DNA from: Virgibacillus halodenitrificans JCM 12304
GTDB taxonomy: Bacteria > Bacillota > Bacilli > Bacillales > Amphibacillaceae
Assembly (NCBI RefSeq): GCF_001310895.1
Contig: NZ_BAZS01000001.1
Span: 228,983-292,982 of the forward strand
Direction of reading: 5' to 3'
Length of the DNA stretch: 64,000 bases
In this document: positions 43,955 to 52,830 of the stretch, piece by piece
Position numbering within the stretch: the stretch's first letter is position 1
Layout: each line of letters opens with the position of its first letter
The notes under the pieces: model-generated
Seen by the model: the letters and a program-made list of their open reading frames with translations, nothing else
Told to the model about the DNA's origin: nothing
The model's database searches: none
Position numbers and translations under genes: made by a program

Positions 43955-44511
43955 AACAAATAGCCTACATAAGTGATATTTTCATCAGACACCACAAAAA
44001 TGCGAGTAGACTGGTTCGATCATTGATTCAGCTATTAGTAGAGCGTAAACCCTTTTGGAAGCTTGAATTTTGTAATAATGTTTTAGATGAATGTGTAACT
44101 ATATTATTAGAAGACAGAGCCGATAAATCATCTACTATCTATTTTATTAATAATAATAACGAGCTAGAAATGTTTGCATACAGTAGAATCGAGTTTTCTT
44201 CATCTAGAAACAGAAGGTTTAAAAAAGGAGAAGGATTCGCAGGGCATATATGGAAAACAGGTAACACGGAACTCGTATCAGATGTTACAATTAGCCAGCA
44301 CTTTAGAGGAGAATATGCTCCTAAACATGAATACGGATCGATACTGGGAGTTCCCATTAAGATTGGCAGAGAGGTTTTAGGTGTACTTTGCGTTCAGAGT
44401 GAGGGTAAAAATGAATTTCAGGAGGATGATAAAAGAACGGTAATATTTTATGCGGATATGTGTGCGTTAGCGCATTTTTATGATAAGATTAAAAATAAAG
44501 AGGGGGTATAA
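43936..44511 (+). CDS. GAF-domain protein, start unclear
   Basis: The GAF domain spans FCNNVLDECVTILLEDRADK to QSEGKNEFQEDDKR (GEGFAGHIWKTGN, GSILGVPIKIGREVLGVLCV). The frame reads as protein from 43936, overlapping the upstream gene, but has no ATG, GTG or TTG until TTG 44023; that start would remove conserved-looking sequence (AYISDIFIRHHKNASRLVRS). This favours a frameshifted fusion with the preceding membrane protein into a sensor of ~320 residues. GAF domains bind small ligands; the output module is missing. Confidence 0.6.
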   Translation, partial: TKDLELEQIAYISDIFIRHHKNASRLVRSLIQLLVERKPFWKLEFCNNVLDECVTILLEDRADKSSTIYFINNNNELEMFAYSRIEFSSSRNRRFKKGEGFAGHIWKTGNTELVSDVTISQHFRGEYAPKHEYGSILGVPIKIGREVLGVLCVQSEGKNEFQEDDKRTVIFYADMCALAHFYDKIKNKEGV

Positions 44512-44514
44512 TGT

Positions 44515-44688
44515 ATGGATGCTTTGAAAACACCTAAACATAATCATGGCCTGAATTTAGAAAAAAAACAAAACGACATTCTTAAATCCTCCCGATCTCG
44601 CACAGACGAACTCATAAAACAGGCTCATAAATTGGGTTTAACCGAAATATATACTGATAATAACGGACGTGTTAAAAGAAAAAAATAG
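44515..44688 (+). CDS. Small basic protein, 57 residues
   Basis: ATG 44515 follows AGAGGGGG and lies 3 nt after the GAF gene stop, so it is probably in the same transcript. The product (MDALKTPKHNHGLNLEKKQN ... GRVKRKK) is rich in Lys and Arg, with a helical middle. I do not recognise it. Small basic proteins after sensors can be DNA-binding, but nothing supports that here. Confidence 0.5.
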   Translation: MDALKTPKHNHGLNLEKKQNDILKSSRSRTDELIKQAHKLGLTEIYTDNNGRVKRKK

Positions 44689-44712
44689 AAAAAATGGACA
44701 AACGATATGAAT

Positions 44713-44733
44713 GGGTGCCTGCCACTCCTCGAA
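44713..44733 (+). repeat. Dispersed REP-like repeat, short copy
   Basis: GGGTGCCTGCCACTCCTCGA then A, a close match to the repeat core, between the small basic gene and a gene fragment. Confidence 0.6.
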
Positions 44734-44769
44734 TGAAGGTTATGAATGGAAACAGTTTGTTTATAGAAT

Positions 44770-44889
44770 ATGCGCCAAACTAATCAATCCCCTGTACAAC
44801 AGAAAGATTGGATTTATGGACCTGTTGCTGATGGTGGTTTAGTATCGAAGAATCATGAAGAGATAAAAGCATATAATAATAAAAATTAG
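44770..44889 (+). pseudogene. Gene fragment, 39 codons, DUF3990-like
   Basis: The frame MRQTNQSPVQQKDWIYGPVA then DGGLVSKNHEEIKAY ends at 44889. DWIYGPVADG resembles a conserved strand of DUF3990 proteins, which occur in toxin-like gene pairs. There is no ribosome site and the N-terminal bulk of the family is absent, so this is a remnant. The identification is tentative. Confidence 0.35.
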
Positions 44890-44945
44890 TTAGCAGTATT
44901 AATAAATGAAGCCGCTCAATACACACAACTTTTGGAGGTGATAAA

Positions 44946-45197
44946 GTGCTAAATACAAACAAATCAATTGAACTTCGTAATGAGATTGACTTAATGGTTC
45001 AGTATATATCAAAAGAACTAATGAGTGAGTTTGGTAAAAGTAAAGAGGAAGCAATGAAAATGATTCAAGAATCAGAGGTAGAAGAGTCTTTAGTTAAAGA
45101 TAAACTGGGATTTCACGAATCTCCATATAATTGGACAATAAGCATACTAACTGATCAAAATGATGTTGAAGCTTTAGAAAAACATTTTTACCATTAA
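44946..45197 (+). CDS. Uncharacterised small acidic protein
   Basis: 83 residues from a GTG start behind TTGGAGGTGATAAA. The protein (IELRNEIDLMVQYISKELMS; WTISILTDQNDVEALEKHFY) is helical. The position after a DUF3990-like fragment recalls small partner proteins of such toxins, so it may be the surviving half of a pair. That is inference from context. Confidence 0.55.
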   Translation: MLNTNKSIELRNEIDLMVQYISKELMSEFGKSKEEAMKMIQESEVEESLVKDKLGFHESPYNWTISILTDQNDVEALEKHFYH

Positions 45198-45246
45198 GGA
45201 AAGGAATTACAACAAGAAGATACTTGTTATTCCTTTCCTTTTGTTT
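45196..45246 (+). terminator. Rho-independent terminator
   Basis: AAGGAAAGGAAT at 45196-45207 pairs with ATTCCTTTCCTT at 45229-45240, followed by TTGTTT. It overlaps the stop of the small gene at 44946. Confidence 0.75.
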
Positions 45247-45455
45247 AATCATTTTTTTGAATGTAAGCTTTTTATAATCCAGCGATAATTCACCTGTTAT
45301 TTTAAACATTTTTAATATCAAGAAACATTTACGCATAAATAATAGCCCAGTCTCTTTGAGAGCTGGGCTTGAATATTATTAGTATTGACAGTTATCTCCA
45401 AATCTCTAAGTCACTGTTCTTTCCATTCTGGCAAGATAAATAATCCAAAATGAAC

Positions 45456-45632
45456 TTAACTCCGAGAGAATGTAGCTAAAATTTTTTCTTCAGTTGGATT
45501 CTTAGGTCTAACACGGTCTTGATTTAATTTTTTACTCTTAATCTGAGAAATAATTTGTTTGTTAGTATCTCTATATTGAATTGAATTTTTAGCAACTCTG
45601 CTTTCAATATCATTTAGAGTTAGAGTAGTCAT
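45456..45632 (-). CDS. Small protein, 58 residues
   Basis: ATG at 45632 follows AGAGGGTGATGAGA. The product MTTLTLNDIESRVAKNSIQY then RDTNKQIISQIKSKK ends ILATFSRS. A -10-like TATAAT lies about 70 nt upstream on the - strand and a GCCCAG/CTGGGC hairpin at 45343-45371 lies downstream. I do not know the family. The upstream stretch 45640-45920 shows nothing else. Confidence 0.45.
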   Translation of the reverse strand: MTTLTLNDIESRVAKNSIQYRDTNKQIISQIKSKKLNQDRVRPKNPTEEKILATFSRS

Positions 45633-45923
45633 ATTCTCATCACCCTCTAAGATTTTTTATTTACATATCCTCTTTTTTCTAAGTGTATGGATAGTTTGTC
45701 TTTATTATATCATAATTCCTTGTATACACGCTTTTTAAGTGCATAGTCATTTCCTGAAACATGTAATAGCTTCCCTTATTGGTGAGCATACATATGGTTA
45801 ACACAAATTTATATTATGGACCTTAGCTTGGACAGGAGCAGCTAAGTCCCACATGCTATTTTTAGCCCCACTACTCCTAACACCTCCACTTATAAGCAAC
45901 TCTTATCCACCCAAAAATAACCC

Positions 45924-45955
45924 TTGTATTTAAACGTTAACGTCAATGGTAAAAT
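45924..45955 (+). promoter_or_regulatory. MerR-type promoter with LiuR-like operator
   Basis: TTGTAT at 45924-45929 and TAAAAT at 45950-45955 are separated by 20 nt, the long spacer typical of MerR-controlled promoters. Between them AAACGTTAACGTCAA matches the LiuR-family operator (TTTACGTTAACGTAAA type). The downstream MerR gene is LiuR-like, so autoregulation and control of the acyl-CoA genes are expected. Confidence 0.65.
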
Positions 45956-45979
45956 GAAAATAAAAGTGAGGGGAGGGCT

Positions 45980-46360
45980 GTGAAGACGATTGCGGAGGTT
46001 GCGGCGGAGTTTGATGTGACAACAAGGACGATTCGGTATTATGAGGAAATTGGTCTTTTGGTACCTGGGCGTACGACGGGGAATCGAAGAGTATTTTCTA
46101 AATCTGATGTGGCCAGGCTTAAGCTGATTTTTCGAGGGAAACGTTATGGCTTTTCGCTGGAAGAGATTAAGGAAATGATATTGTTATTTGATGAAGATCG
46201 TTCTGGTAAGAAGCAATTAAAACGAACCATTGAGTATGGTGAAGAAAAAGTTGCAGAGATTGAAGAAGTGATTGCGGAATTTCAGGCACTAAAAGCGGAG
46301 ATGGAAGTTCTTTTGGAACAGTTTAAACAAAAACTAAAGGATGAGGGGGAAGATGGATGA
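45980..46360 (+). CDS. MerR-family regulator, LiuR-like
   Basis: 126 residues from a GTG start just after GGGGAGGG. The N-terminal winged HTH (TIAEVAAEFDVTTRTIRYYE then EIGLLVPGR) and LKLIFRGKRYGFSLEEIKEM match LiuR-type MerR proteins that control branched-chain amino acid and fatty acid degradation. A C-terminal coiled coil (KVAEIEEVIAEFQALKAEME) mediates dimerisation. Its ATGA stop overlaps the start of an acyl-CoA ligase gene. Confidence 0.85.
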   Translation: MKTIAEVAAEFDVTTRTIRYYEEIGLLVPGRTTGNRRVFSKSDVARLKLIFRGKRYGFSLEEIKEMILLFDEDRSGKKQLKRTIEYGEEKVAEIEEVIAEFQALKAEMEVLLEQFKQKLKDEGEDG

Positions 46361-47857
46361 ACAGTTCGGAGTTGCTGGCACGTAATGCAAGGAAGTACCC
46401 GTCGCAAGAAGCGGTGGTATGTCAGGGGCAGCGGTTGACTTATCAGGAGCTTGACCTTCATGTGAATCAATTTGGAAGCGCTATCAATAACTTGGGGATT
46501 AGCAAAGGGGATAAGGTTGCACTGCTGATGCCGAATGTGAATACGTTTGCGATTGCATATTTTGCTGTGCAGCGGATTGGGGCTATTGTTGTGCCGATCA
46601 ATGCAAAACTCACGGGGCCGGAAGTGAATTACATTGTGAAAAATTCCGAGGCGAATTCGCTAATTGTGCATGAGCTCCTGTTTCCAGGTGTGCAGCATTT
46701 TACAGAACCATCGATATTAATTAAAACGGGGGTAGCTACGGCAATTGGATGAGTTTTGAATCATTGATAGACAGTGGAAACTCGAAAGCCATTTCATGCG
46801 ATTTAACGGAGGATGATCTTTCGACAATTTTGTATACTTCTGGCACAACTGGGGATCCAAAAGGGGTGCTTTTCAGTTACCGCAATATTTTAACCGTCGC
46901 GAACATGATTTGTGTAGAGATGGAAGTGAAGCCGGAAAGCAGAATTCTGTTAATGATGCCACTAAGTCATTCGGCCCCATTGCATCTATTTTTTATGGCT
47001 GGAATGATTGTCGGTGCTACATTGGTTTTGACACCAACATTCACTCCCGATTTATTATTAGATACTGTTGAGCAGGAACGGACAACCCATTTCTTTGGCG
47101 CACCAGTTGCCTATTTAACAACAGCCCGGCATGAGCGTATAAACGAAGCCGACCTTTCTTCCATGAAGTGGTGGATATATGGTGGTGCAGGTTTGTCAAC
47201 AAAGCAGGTGCAGCAATTAAAAGAGGCTTTTCCAGACGGGAACCTTGTTTGTGTTTATGGACTAACGGAAGCAGGACCGAGTGGGACATTGCTCTTTGAC
47301 CATGAACATGAGGAAAAAGCCGGGAGCATTGGAAAACGTGCGGCACTTGGTATGGAAATCCGAATTATCGATGATGAAGGTAAAGAGCTGCCGGCTGGAG
47401 AAGTGGGGGAAATTGCCTTGCGTGGGGAAAGCAATATGGTTGGCTATTATAATAATCCGGAAGCGACTGCTGCGGTTTTACAAGATGATTGGCTGCGGAC
47501 GGGTGATATGGCAATACAGGATGAGGATGGTTATTTTTGGATTATTGATCGAAAGAAAGACATGATTATTACCGGGGGTGTGAACGTTTATCCGAAAGAG
47601 ATTGAAGATATTTTTGTGTTATATGAAGGTGTTACAGAGGTTGCTGTTATCGGCGTACCCCATCCGGAATGGGGAGAGACATTAAAGCTATATTTTCAGC
47701 AACAACAAAAGTGAATCCAGATGATGTGAAGGAATTTTTGAAAGGAAGTCTTGCATCATATAAGATCCCACGGATTTACGAGCAGGTGGAAGCTTTGCCA
47801 AGAAACGCATCCGGTAAGATTTTAAAACAGGTATTGCGGGAAGGGGTTACGAAATGA
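46357..47857 (+). pseudogene. AMP-dependent acyl-CoA synthetase with two frameshifts
   Basis: Three consecutive frames together give a whole ligase of ~500 residues. Frame 1 ends at 46752 in VATAIG; frame 2 has the P-loop-like LYTSGTTGDPKGV, VYGLTEAGPSG, WLRTGDMA and DRKKDMIITGGVNVYP; frame 3 has the C-terminal NASGKILKQVLRE with the catalytic Lys. The first break fits loss of one G in the G-run near 46733 (restored: TGGSYGNWMSFESL). The second fits loss of one A near 47688. It would activate a fatty or branched acid for the adjacent acyl-CoA dehydrogenase. Both breaks are homopolymer deletions, so sequencing error is possible. Confidence 0.85.
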
Positions 47858-49396
47858 TGCACGTACTACAGAAAGCACCGACACAACATCGACGCAACTT
47901 CTTTACGGAAGATGATTTTTTTCAAAAGCTGTTGGAAAAGCATCTGGACGAGGATCTTTATGCATATGCCTACGAAGAGTTGAAAAAATTCGGCGACTCC
48001 TGCGCAAATCACATTGATGAACGTGCAGCCCATACAGACCGGGAGGGACAGCCAAGGTTACTTCGTTATAATAAATATGGAGAAGAGGTTTCGGAGGTAT
48101 GGGTAAACGAGGGGTATAAGCAGACGGTTGCAGAAACGTACAAGACTGGGATTGTCGGTTATGTTCATAAGGAAATACCCGGACTTGGACGGAAAGGGAG
48201 TTATACTTACAGTTTTGCCCAAGGTTACCTATTATCACAGGCTGAACCGGGATTTTATTGTCCAGTTACACTGACACTGGCGACAGCTTATTTGCTTGAT
48301 CACTATGCAGATGAAGCTATTAAGCAGCGATTTTTGCCACATGTATGTGCAACAGGGGATGTGGAACTGTATGAAGGTGCAACGTTTCTTACCGAGAGAC
48401 AGGGCGGGTCAGATGTCGGTGCCAATGTTGTGCAGGCAAAGGAAGCAGGGGGTCATTTTCGTTTATATGGCGAGAAATATTTTGCTCCAATGCCGGTATG
48501 TGTGGTGTAGCATGGTGCTTGCAAGAAAAGAAGGCGCACCTGTGGGATCACGCGGACTTACCTTGTTTGCTGTTCCATGGAAGAACGAAGATGGCAGTAT
48601 AAATAACTTACGCATCCGCCGATTGAAGGATAAGCTGGGTGTTCGGGCGGTTCCTTCCGCAGAGGTGGAATTTGATGGAGCAAAGGCTTATGTGATTGGC
48701 GATCCAAATCGTGGATTCTACTATATGATGGAGGCTCTTAATCTATCAAGAATTTGCAATATGGTGGCATCCATCGGCATCATGCGCAGAAGCTATTCGG
48801 AAGCAAAGGCATATGCCGAACGCCGTGATGCTTTTGGTAAACGGCTATGCGAGTTTCCGATGGTGCAGAAGACACTGACAGAGTTGAAACAAAAGCTCGA
48901 GGCAGAAACGGCGGCCATATTTGAGTTGATCCAGTTATATGAGAAGATAACCAACGGAGAAGCGACGAAGGAGGAAGAAGCACTTAATCGTTTGCTCATT
49001 GCTATTTTAAAGAAAGAATCTGCAGAACAGGCAATTGCTTTTGCCCATGAAGCAATCGAAATGCATGGCGGGAATGGCTATATCGAGGATTTTGTCACAC
49101 CAAGACTGCTTCGCGATGCTCAGGTGCTGACCGTTTGGGAAGGTACCGCTAATATTCTTGGGCTGGAAGTGATTCGTCTGGTCAATAAGTTTTCCGTCCA
49201 TGAGATTTTTATTGCTGATTTGAAGGAACGGTTAGACGGAATGGATGCACCAGAATTAGTGAAGTGGCGGGAAGATTTGAAAGTTCGGCTTGAGGAATTT
49301 GCGTCAGACGATCGGGTTACTCAGGAGTTAAAAGCAAAGTCATTGGCAAAAGAGATGGCGGAGCTGTATGAACAGGTTGTGTATGTGGGGATGTAG
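47854..49396 (+). pseudogene. AidB-like acyl-CoA dehydrogenase with two nearby frameshifts
   Basis: N-terminal frame 47854-48510 covers residues to GEKYFA with the FAD-contact segment EGATFLTERQGGSDVGAN. The rest is in another frame: MVLARKEGAPVGSRG, LNLSRICNMVASIGIMRRSY and IEMHGGNGYIEDFVTPRLLR through to 49396. The intervening 25 nt restore to ASNAGMCGVAMVLA if one base is added near 48487 and one near 48508. It would oxidise an acyl-CoA using FAD. Start overlaps the ligase stop. Apart from the two lesions, coding is well kept, indicating very recent loss or read errors. Confidence 0.85.
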
Positions 49397-49613
49397 GTTT
49401 TGAAGGGGCTTCGCTACGGATGTGTTTAAAATGCGAGCCCCGGTGTTATACCCGTAAGTTTTGCTGGATACGATGGGTAGATTGATAGAATGCTACTCAT
49501 TTTTTATCGTCATAAAGCCTTATTTAATAATAAGTTGTAAGTGGGTCTAATTTGATTCAAGTTACTATAGCCGAAAAAAACTTCAGTTAACATTTAGCCA
49601 ACCACAGTTCCTG

Positions 49614-49775
49614 TTATTTGTTAGTAGCCTCAGGACAAATAGTTCTCTTCTTTATTGAATCAAATTTTCGTTTATTTATTTCTCCTTGTAGTAAATGAAG
49701 AAAATCTTTATCTAAATTCAACTCAAATGCTTTCTGATAAGCATCTGCTAACTGTTTGTCAGATAAAAATTCCAT
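49614..49775 (-). CDS. sda: Sda-like sporulation checkpoint protein
   Basis: 53 residues from the ATG at 49775 behind AAAGGATG. LSDKQLADAYQKAFELNLDK then DFLHLLQGEINKR aligns with B. subtilis Sda, a helical hairpin of 46-52 residues that blocks the sporulation kinase KinA when replication is perturbed. It is followed on the other strand by an XRE-PAS regulator with which it shares a divergent AT-rich promoter region (49776-49860). Whether this copy or another is the main sda gene cannot be told. Confidence 0.72.
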   Translation of the reverse strand: MEFLSDKQLADAYQKAFELNLDKDFLHLLQGEINKRKFDSIKKRTICPEATNK

Positions 49776-49884
49776 GAAAACATCCTTTCCTCAAGACCTC
49801 GTATAATTTGCTATACTATATATATCTTATATTAAAAGCAGTAAAAATAATGTGGCTGTTTGCTACATAAGAAGGATGATGTGG

Positions 49885-50424
49885 ATGAGGGACTGGTTAA
49901 AGAAGATGAGGATTGCAAAGGGATTAACACAGGAGGATGTGGCATCAAAAGCTTTTATAAATCGAGCTTTTTACTCCCAGATAGAAAATGGAAAGCGGAA
50001 ACCAAGCTTTGATGTTGCAAGAAATATTGCTGATGTATTGGGTTTTAGTTCCACCGCTTTTTTTACTGAGGATTTTGAAGAGCCCTTTTATTTAGCTTTG
50101 AAAAATTCACCTATGGTAATTGCTCACTGTGATCTGGATCTAAGATATACTTGGCTATTTAACCCTCATCCGGATTTCGACACCAGTAGCAGTCTTGGGA
50201 AACGCGATGATGAACTCGCAATGAACCAAGGGACTCTTGATTTAATGGACCTGAAAAGGAAAGTAATCGAAGAAGGTGTGAAATGTAAAAAGAAAATAAC
50301 CTTTCCTTTATCTGACGGTGATCGTAGCTATTACGTTTATGGTGAACCACTAGTAAATAAGAAAGGAGAAATTATTGGCGCAGTCACTTCTTCGATGGAT
50401 ATTAGTGAAGTGTTACCTGAATAA
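49885..50424 (+). CDS. XRE regulator with a PAS domain
   Basis: 179 residues from the ATG at 49885, about 9 nt after GAAGG; ATG 49876 and 49879 are alternatives. The HTH is LTQEDVASKAFINRAFYSQI. The C-terminal ~100 residues resemble a PAS domain (LRYTWLFNPHPDFDTSSSLG; YVYGEPLVNKKGEIIGAVTS) of a type usual in histidine kinases. XRE plus PAS is an uncommon pairing. It may sense a small molecule or redox state. It is divergent from the Sda-like gene. Confidence 0.72.
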   Translation: MRDWLKKMRIAKGLTQEDVASKAFINRAFYSQIENGKRKPSFDVARNIADVLGFSSTAFFTEDFEEPFYLALKNSPMVIAHCDLDLRYTWLFNPHPDFDTSSSLGKRDDELAMNQGTLDLMDLKRKVIEEGVKCKKKITFPLSDGDRSYYVYGEPLVNKKGEIIGAVTSSMDISEVLPE

Positions 50425-50455
50425 AGGGCAGGCTAGGGACTGTTCAGATTCAGAT

Positions 50456-50640
50456 CCTTCCACTCCCAGCTTATTTTGCCAGCAACACTTCCAGTTCCCG
50501 CTGTTTATCGGTGGGAGCTTTTTTGTGTTTGTTTATTTCTGCTTGCTGTTTCTCATGCTCACAAGAATTCCTTTGGACATATCGCCAAGTTATTTTATTT
50601 TGCCACAGAACCCCCATATCTTACGCCACAAGTCGAGAAA
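50456..50640 (-). pseudogene. Degraded copy of the DnaD-like gene's C-terminal end
   Basis: CACTCCCAGCTTATTTTGCC and CTTCCAGTTCCCGCTGTT match 21190-21240 closely, and TTCCTTTGGACATATCGCCA matches the segment encoding WRYVKGILQAW at 21450-21470. The stretch between has been deleted and no frame survives. It marks a second, lost copy of the 21184 gene, next to an XRE gene as at the intact locus. Confidence 0.65.
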
Positions 50641-50796
50641 TGGCAGGCACTCCATAAAGAAAAAAACAAACTATTGCCAAATTTTATAACTGTGTGTTAA
50701 AATTGTTTGAAAATATAAAGTATTTGCTTCATAAAAAATAAAATGTTGAAGGATAAACTTCATTTAACCGTTTTAGACGTATGGAGGTATTTTAAA

Positions 50797-51630
50797 GTGG
50801 AGGCCATTTATCAAAGAATTGCAGAAAAACAACAGACTTTCTCAAAGAATTTACTGAAGATTACATCATATATTTATGAAAATCCGAAAATGTTCGCGAT
50901 GATGTCTGCTTCAGAAGCAGGCAAGATAATGGATGTTAGTGAAACGACGGTGATTCGCTTCTGCCAAAAGCTTGGATATTCTGGGTATCGACAGTTGCAG
51001 GAAGAAGTGCGCCAATCCATGCTTGAAAAAAGTTCATTGTCTGATTTTGGAAAACAAGAAACAGAGACAGAATCTATTAAGGATTTGATGGAAGAGGATG
51101 CGCAAACAATCAGGCAAGCAATGACACGCCTTTCGGAGGAAAGTCTGGCAACGGCAGTTTCTCGTTTGTCGGCATGTGATCGCACACTAGTTGCAGGTTT
51201 GCGGACATCTCATGCGTTGGCGAGTTGGTTTGCATTTGCCCTTGATTTAGTAATGGGAAGAACAAGGTTATATCAGCCAACGGTAGATGATGTTCTGCTG
51301 AGAGTGGGTGAATTGACAGAGAAGAGTGTTGTAGTGGTTTTTTCATTCCATCGGTATGCCGCAGATACGGTAAATCTTGCTAAGCTTGCTGAGAAGCAGG
51401 GCGCTTTTATTATTGCAATTACAGATTCACCGGCTGCTCCCGTTTCGGGATATGCTGATCTGGTACTGCCGATTCATCTGAATTCCGTATCTACCCTTGA
51501 TGTCGCTCCTGTGGCAATGTCATTAGCAAAGAACATTGTTTCCGCAATTTCGCAAAAAAATATAGAAGAATTTCAGCAACGGGTTGCCCGTTTTGATGAA
51601 ATGGCAAGTAATGATTTCTTTGGCAGATAA
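50797..51630 (+). CDS. RpiR/MurR-family regulator of the NSAR cluster
   Basis: 277 residues from GTG 50797 behind GGAGG; the frame opens earlier at 50743. The RpiR HTH is at residues 30-75 (MSASEAGKIMDVSETTVIRF, CQKLGYSGYRQL) and a SIS domain at ~120-255 (DRTLVAGLRTSHALASWFAF; VVVFSFHRYAADTVNLAKLA). It precedes the M20 peptidase, acyltransferase and racemase genes and is probably their regulator. The effector is unclear since no sugar gene is nearby. Confidence 0.82.
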   Translation: MEAIYQRIAEKQQTFSKNLLKITSYIYENPKMFAMMSASEAGKIMDVSETTVIRFCQKLGYSGYRQLQEEVRQSMLEKSSLSDFGKQETETESIKDLMEEDAQTIRQAMTRLSEESLATAVSRLSACDRTLVAGLRTSHALASWFAFALDLVMGRTRLYQPTVDDVLLRVGELTEKSVVVVFSFHRYAADTVNLAKLAEKQGAFIIAITDSPAAPVSGYADLVLPIHLNSVSTLDVAPVAMSLAKNIVSAISQKNIEEFQQRVARFDEMASNDFFGR

Positions 51631-51687
51631 AAGGGTTAGCGAACGCAAGCCTTAGGATGAATAATTGTAAGCAAGGAGATGTACATT

Positions 51688-52830
51688 TTGAATTTCAATA
51701 CAAAATCAATGGAAGAACGATTGAAAAATATATTTAAACATTTACATGAGCATCCGGAAATCAGCTGGGAGGAGCATGAGACAAGGGATTACATTCAGTC
51801 CGTAGTCTCTCCATATGATTGTAAGATACAAACATTTGATGACTGTGCGGCAGTAGTGGTGGAAATCGGTAGTGGAAAGCCGGTGGTGGCAATCCGTGCA
51901 GATATGGATGCGCTTTGGCAGGAAGTAGATGGCAATATGCAGGCTAATCACTCTTGCGGGCATGATGCACATATGACCATTGTACTTGGGGTGTTCCTTA
52001 CTCTTATGGAAAAGGGGCTCACTGAGCGCGAGACATATCGTTTTATCTTCCAACCAGCAGAGGAAAAAGGCACGGGAGCATTAAAAATGGTGGAGCATGG
52101 TGTGGTTGATGATGTCGACTTTTTGTATGGTATGCATTTGAGACCAACGGAAGAATTGGAAGCAGGCCAATTCGCACCGGCAATCCGCCATGGGGCGGCA
52201 AAGTTTATTGAAGCTACGGTTTCTGGGGAAGATGCACATGGAGCTCGGCCGCATTTAAACGAAAACGCAATTCAGATTGGCATGGAATTTTTTCAGCATT
52301 TGAATAATATCCATGCAGACCCAAGGGTTCCTTACTCCGTGAAGATGACTGCTTTTCAGGCAGGTGGTAAGAATGCCAATATCATTCCGGGGAAGGCGAC
52401 GTTTTCCATCGATGTTCGTGCACAAACGAATGAGGTAATGACTTTACTGACAGATAAAATCGAAAAAATTGCCAGGATGCTTGAGGAATATCATCGTGTT
52501 CCTGTTAAGTTAGAAACAAAAGCACATGTGGCGGCAGCTGTACCAGATGAAAGAGCTACAGAAATTTTACAGGAAGCAATTACGGAACATGTTGGCAGGG
52601 AAAATACGAAGCCGGCAATCACCACAACAGGTGGGGATGATTTTCATTTTTATACGATCGAGCGACCACAGCTAAAGGCGACGATGCTTGCGATTGGATG
52701 TGGCTTAAAACCGGGACTTCATCACCCGCAAATGACCTTTAATCATGAAGCGATCCCAGAGGCTGTATCCATCATGACGAAAGCGATGGTCAAAACAGCT
52801 GAAAAGTACAGTCAGGAGGGGGTTGAATGA
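51688..52830 (+). CDS. M20 family N-acyl amino acid deacylase (putative L-desuccinylase)
   Basis: 380 residues from TTG 51688, with AAGGAG about 10 nt upstream; ATG 51679 sits too close to that site. Metal-binding motifs of M20D amidohydrolases are present: AIRADMDALWQE, NHSCGHDAHMTIV, QPAEEKGTGA and MHLRP. GDDFHFYTIERP is near the C-terminus. With the GNAT and NSAR genes it matches the three-enzyme set shown in Geobacillus kaustophilus to convert D- to L-amino acids via N-succinyl intermediates; this one would remove succinate from the L-form. It overlaps the GNAT start by 4 nt. Confidence 0.83.
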   Translation: MNFNTKSMEERLKNIFKHLHEHPEISWEEHETRDYIQSVVSPYDCKIQTFDDCAAVVVEIGSGKPVVAIRADMDALWQEVDGNMQANHSCGHDAHMTIVLGVFLTLMEKGLTERETYRFIFQPAEEKGTGALKMVEHGVVDDVDFLYGMHLRPTEELEAGQFAPAIRHGAAKFIEATVSGEDAHGARPHLNENAIQIGMEFFQHLNNIHADPRVPYSVKMTAFQAGGKNANIIPGKATFSIDVRAQTNEVMTLLTDKIEKIARMLEEYHRVPVKLETKAHVAAAVPDERATEILQEAITEHVGRENTKPAITTTGGDDFHFYTIERPQLKATMLAIGCGLKPGLHHPQMTFNHEAIPEAVSIMTKAMVKTAEKYSQEGVE

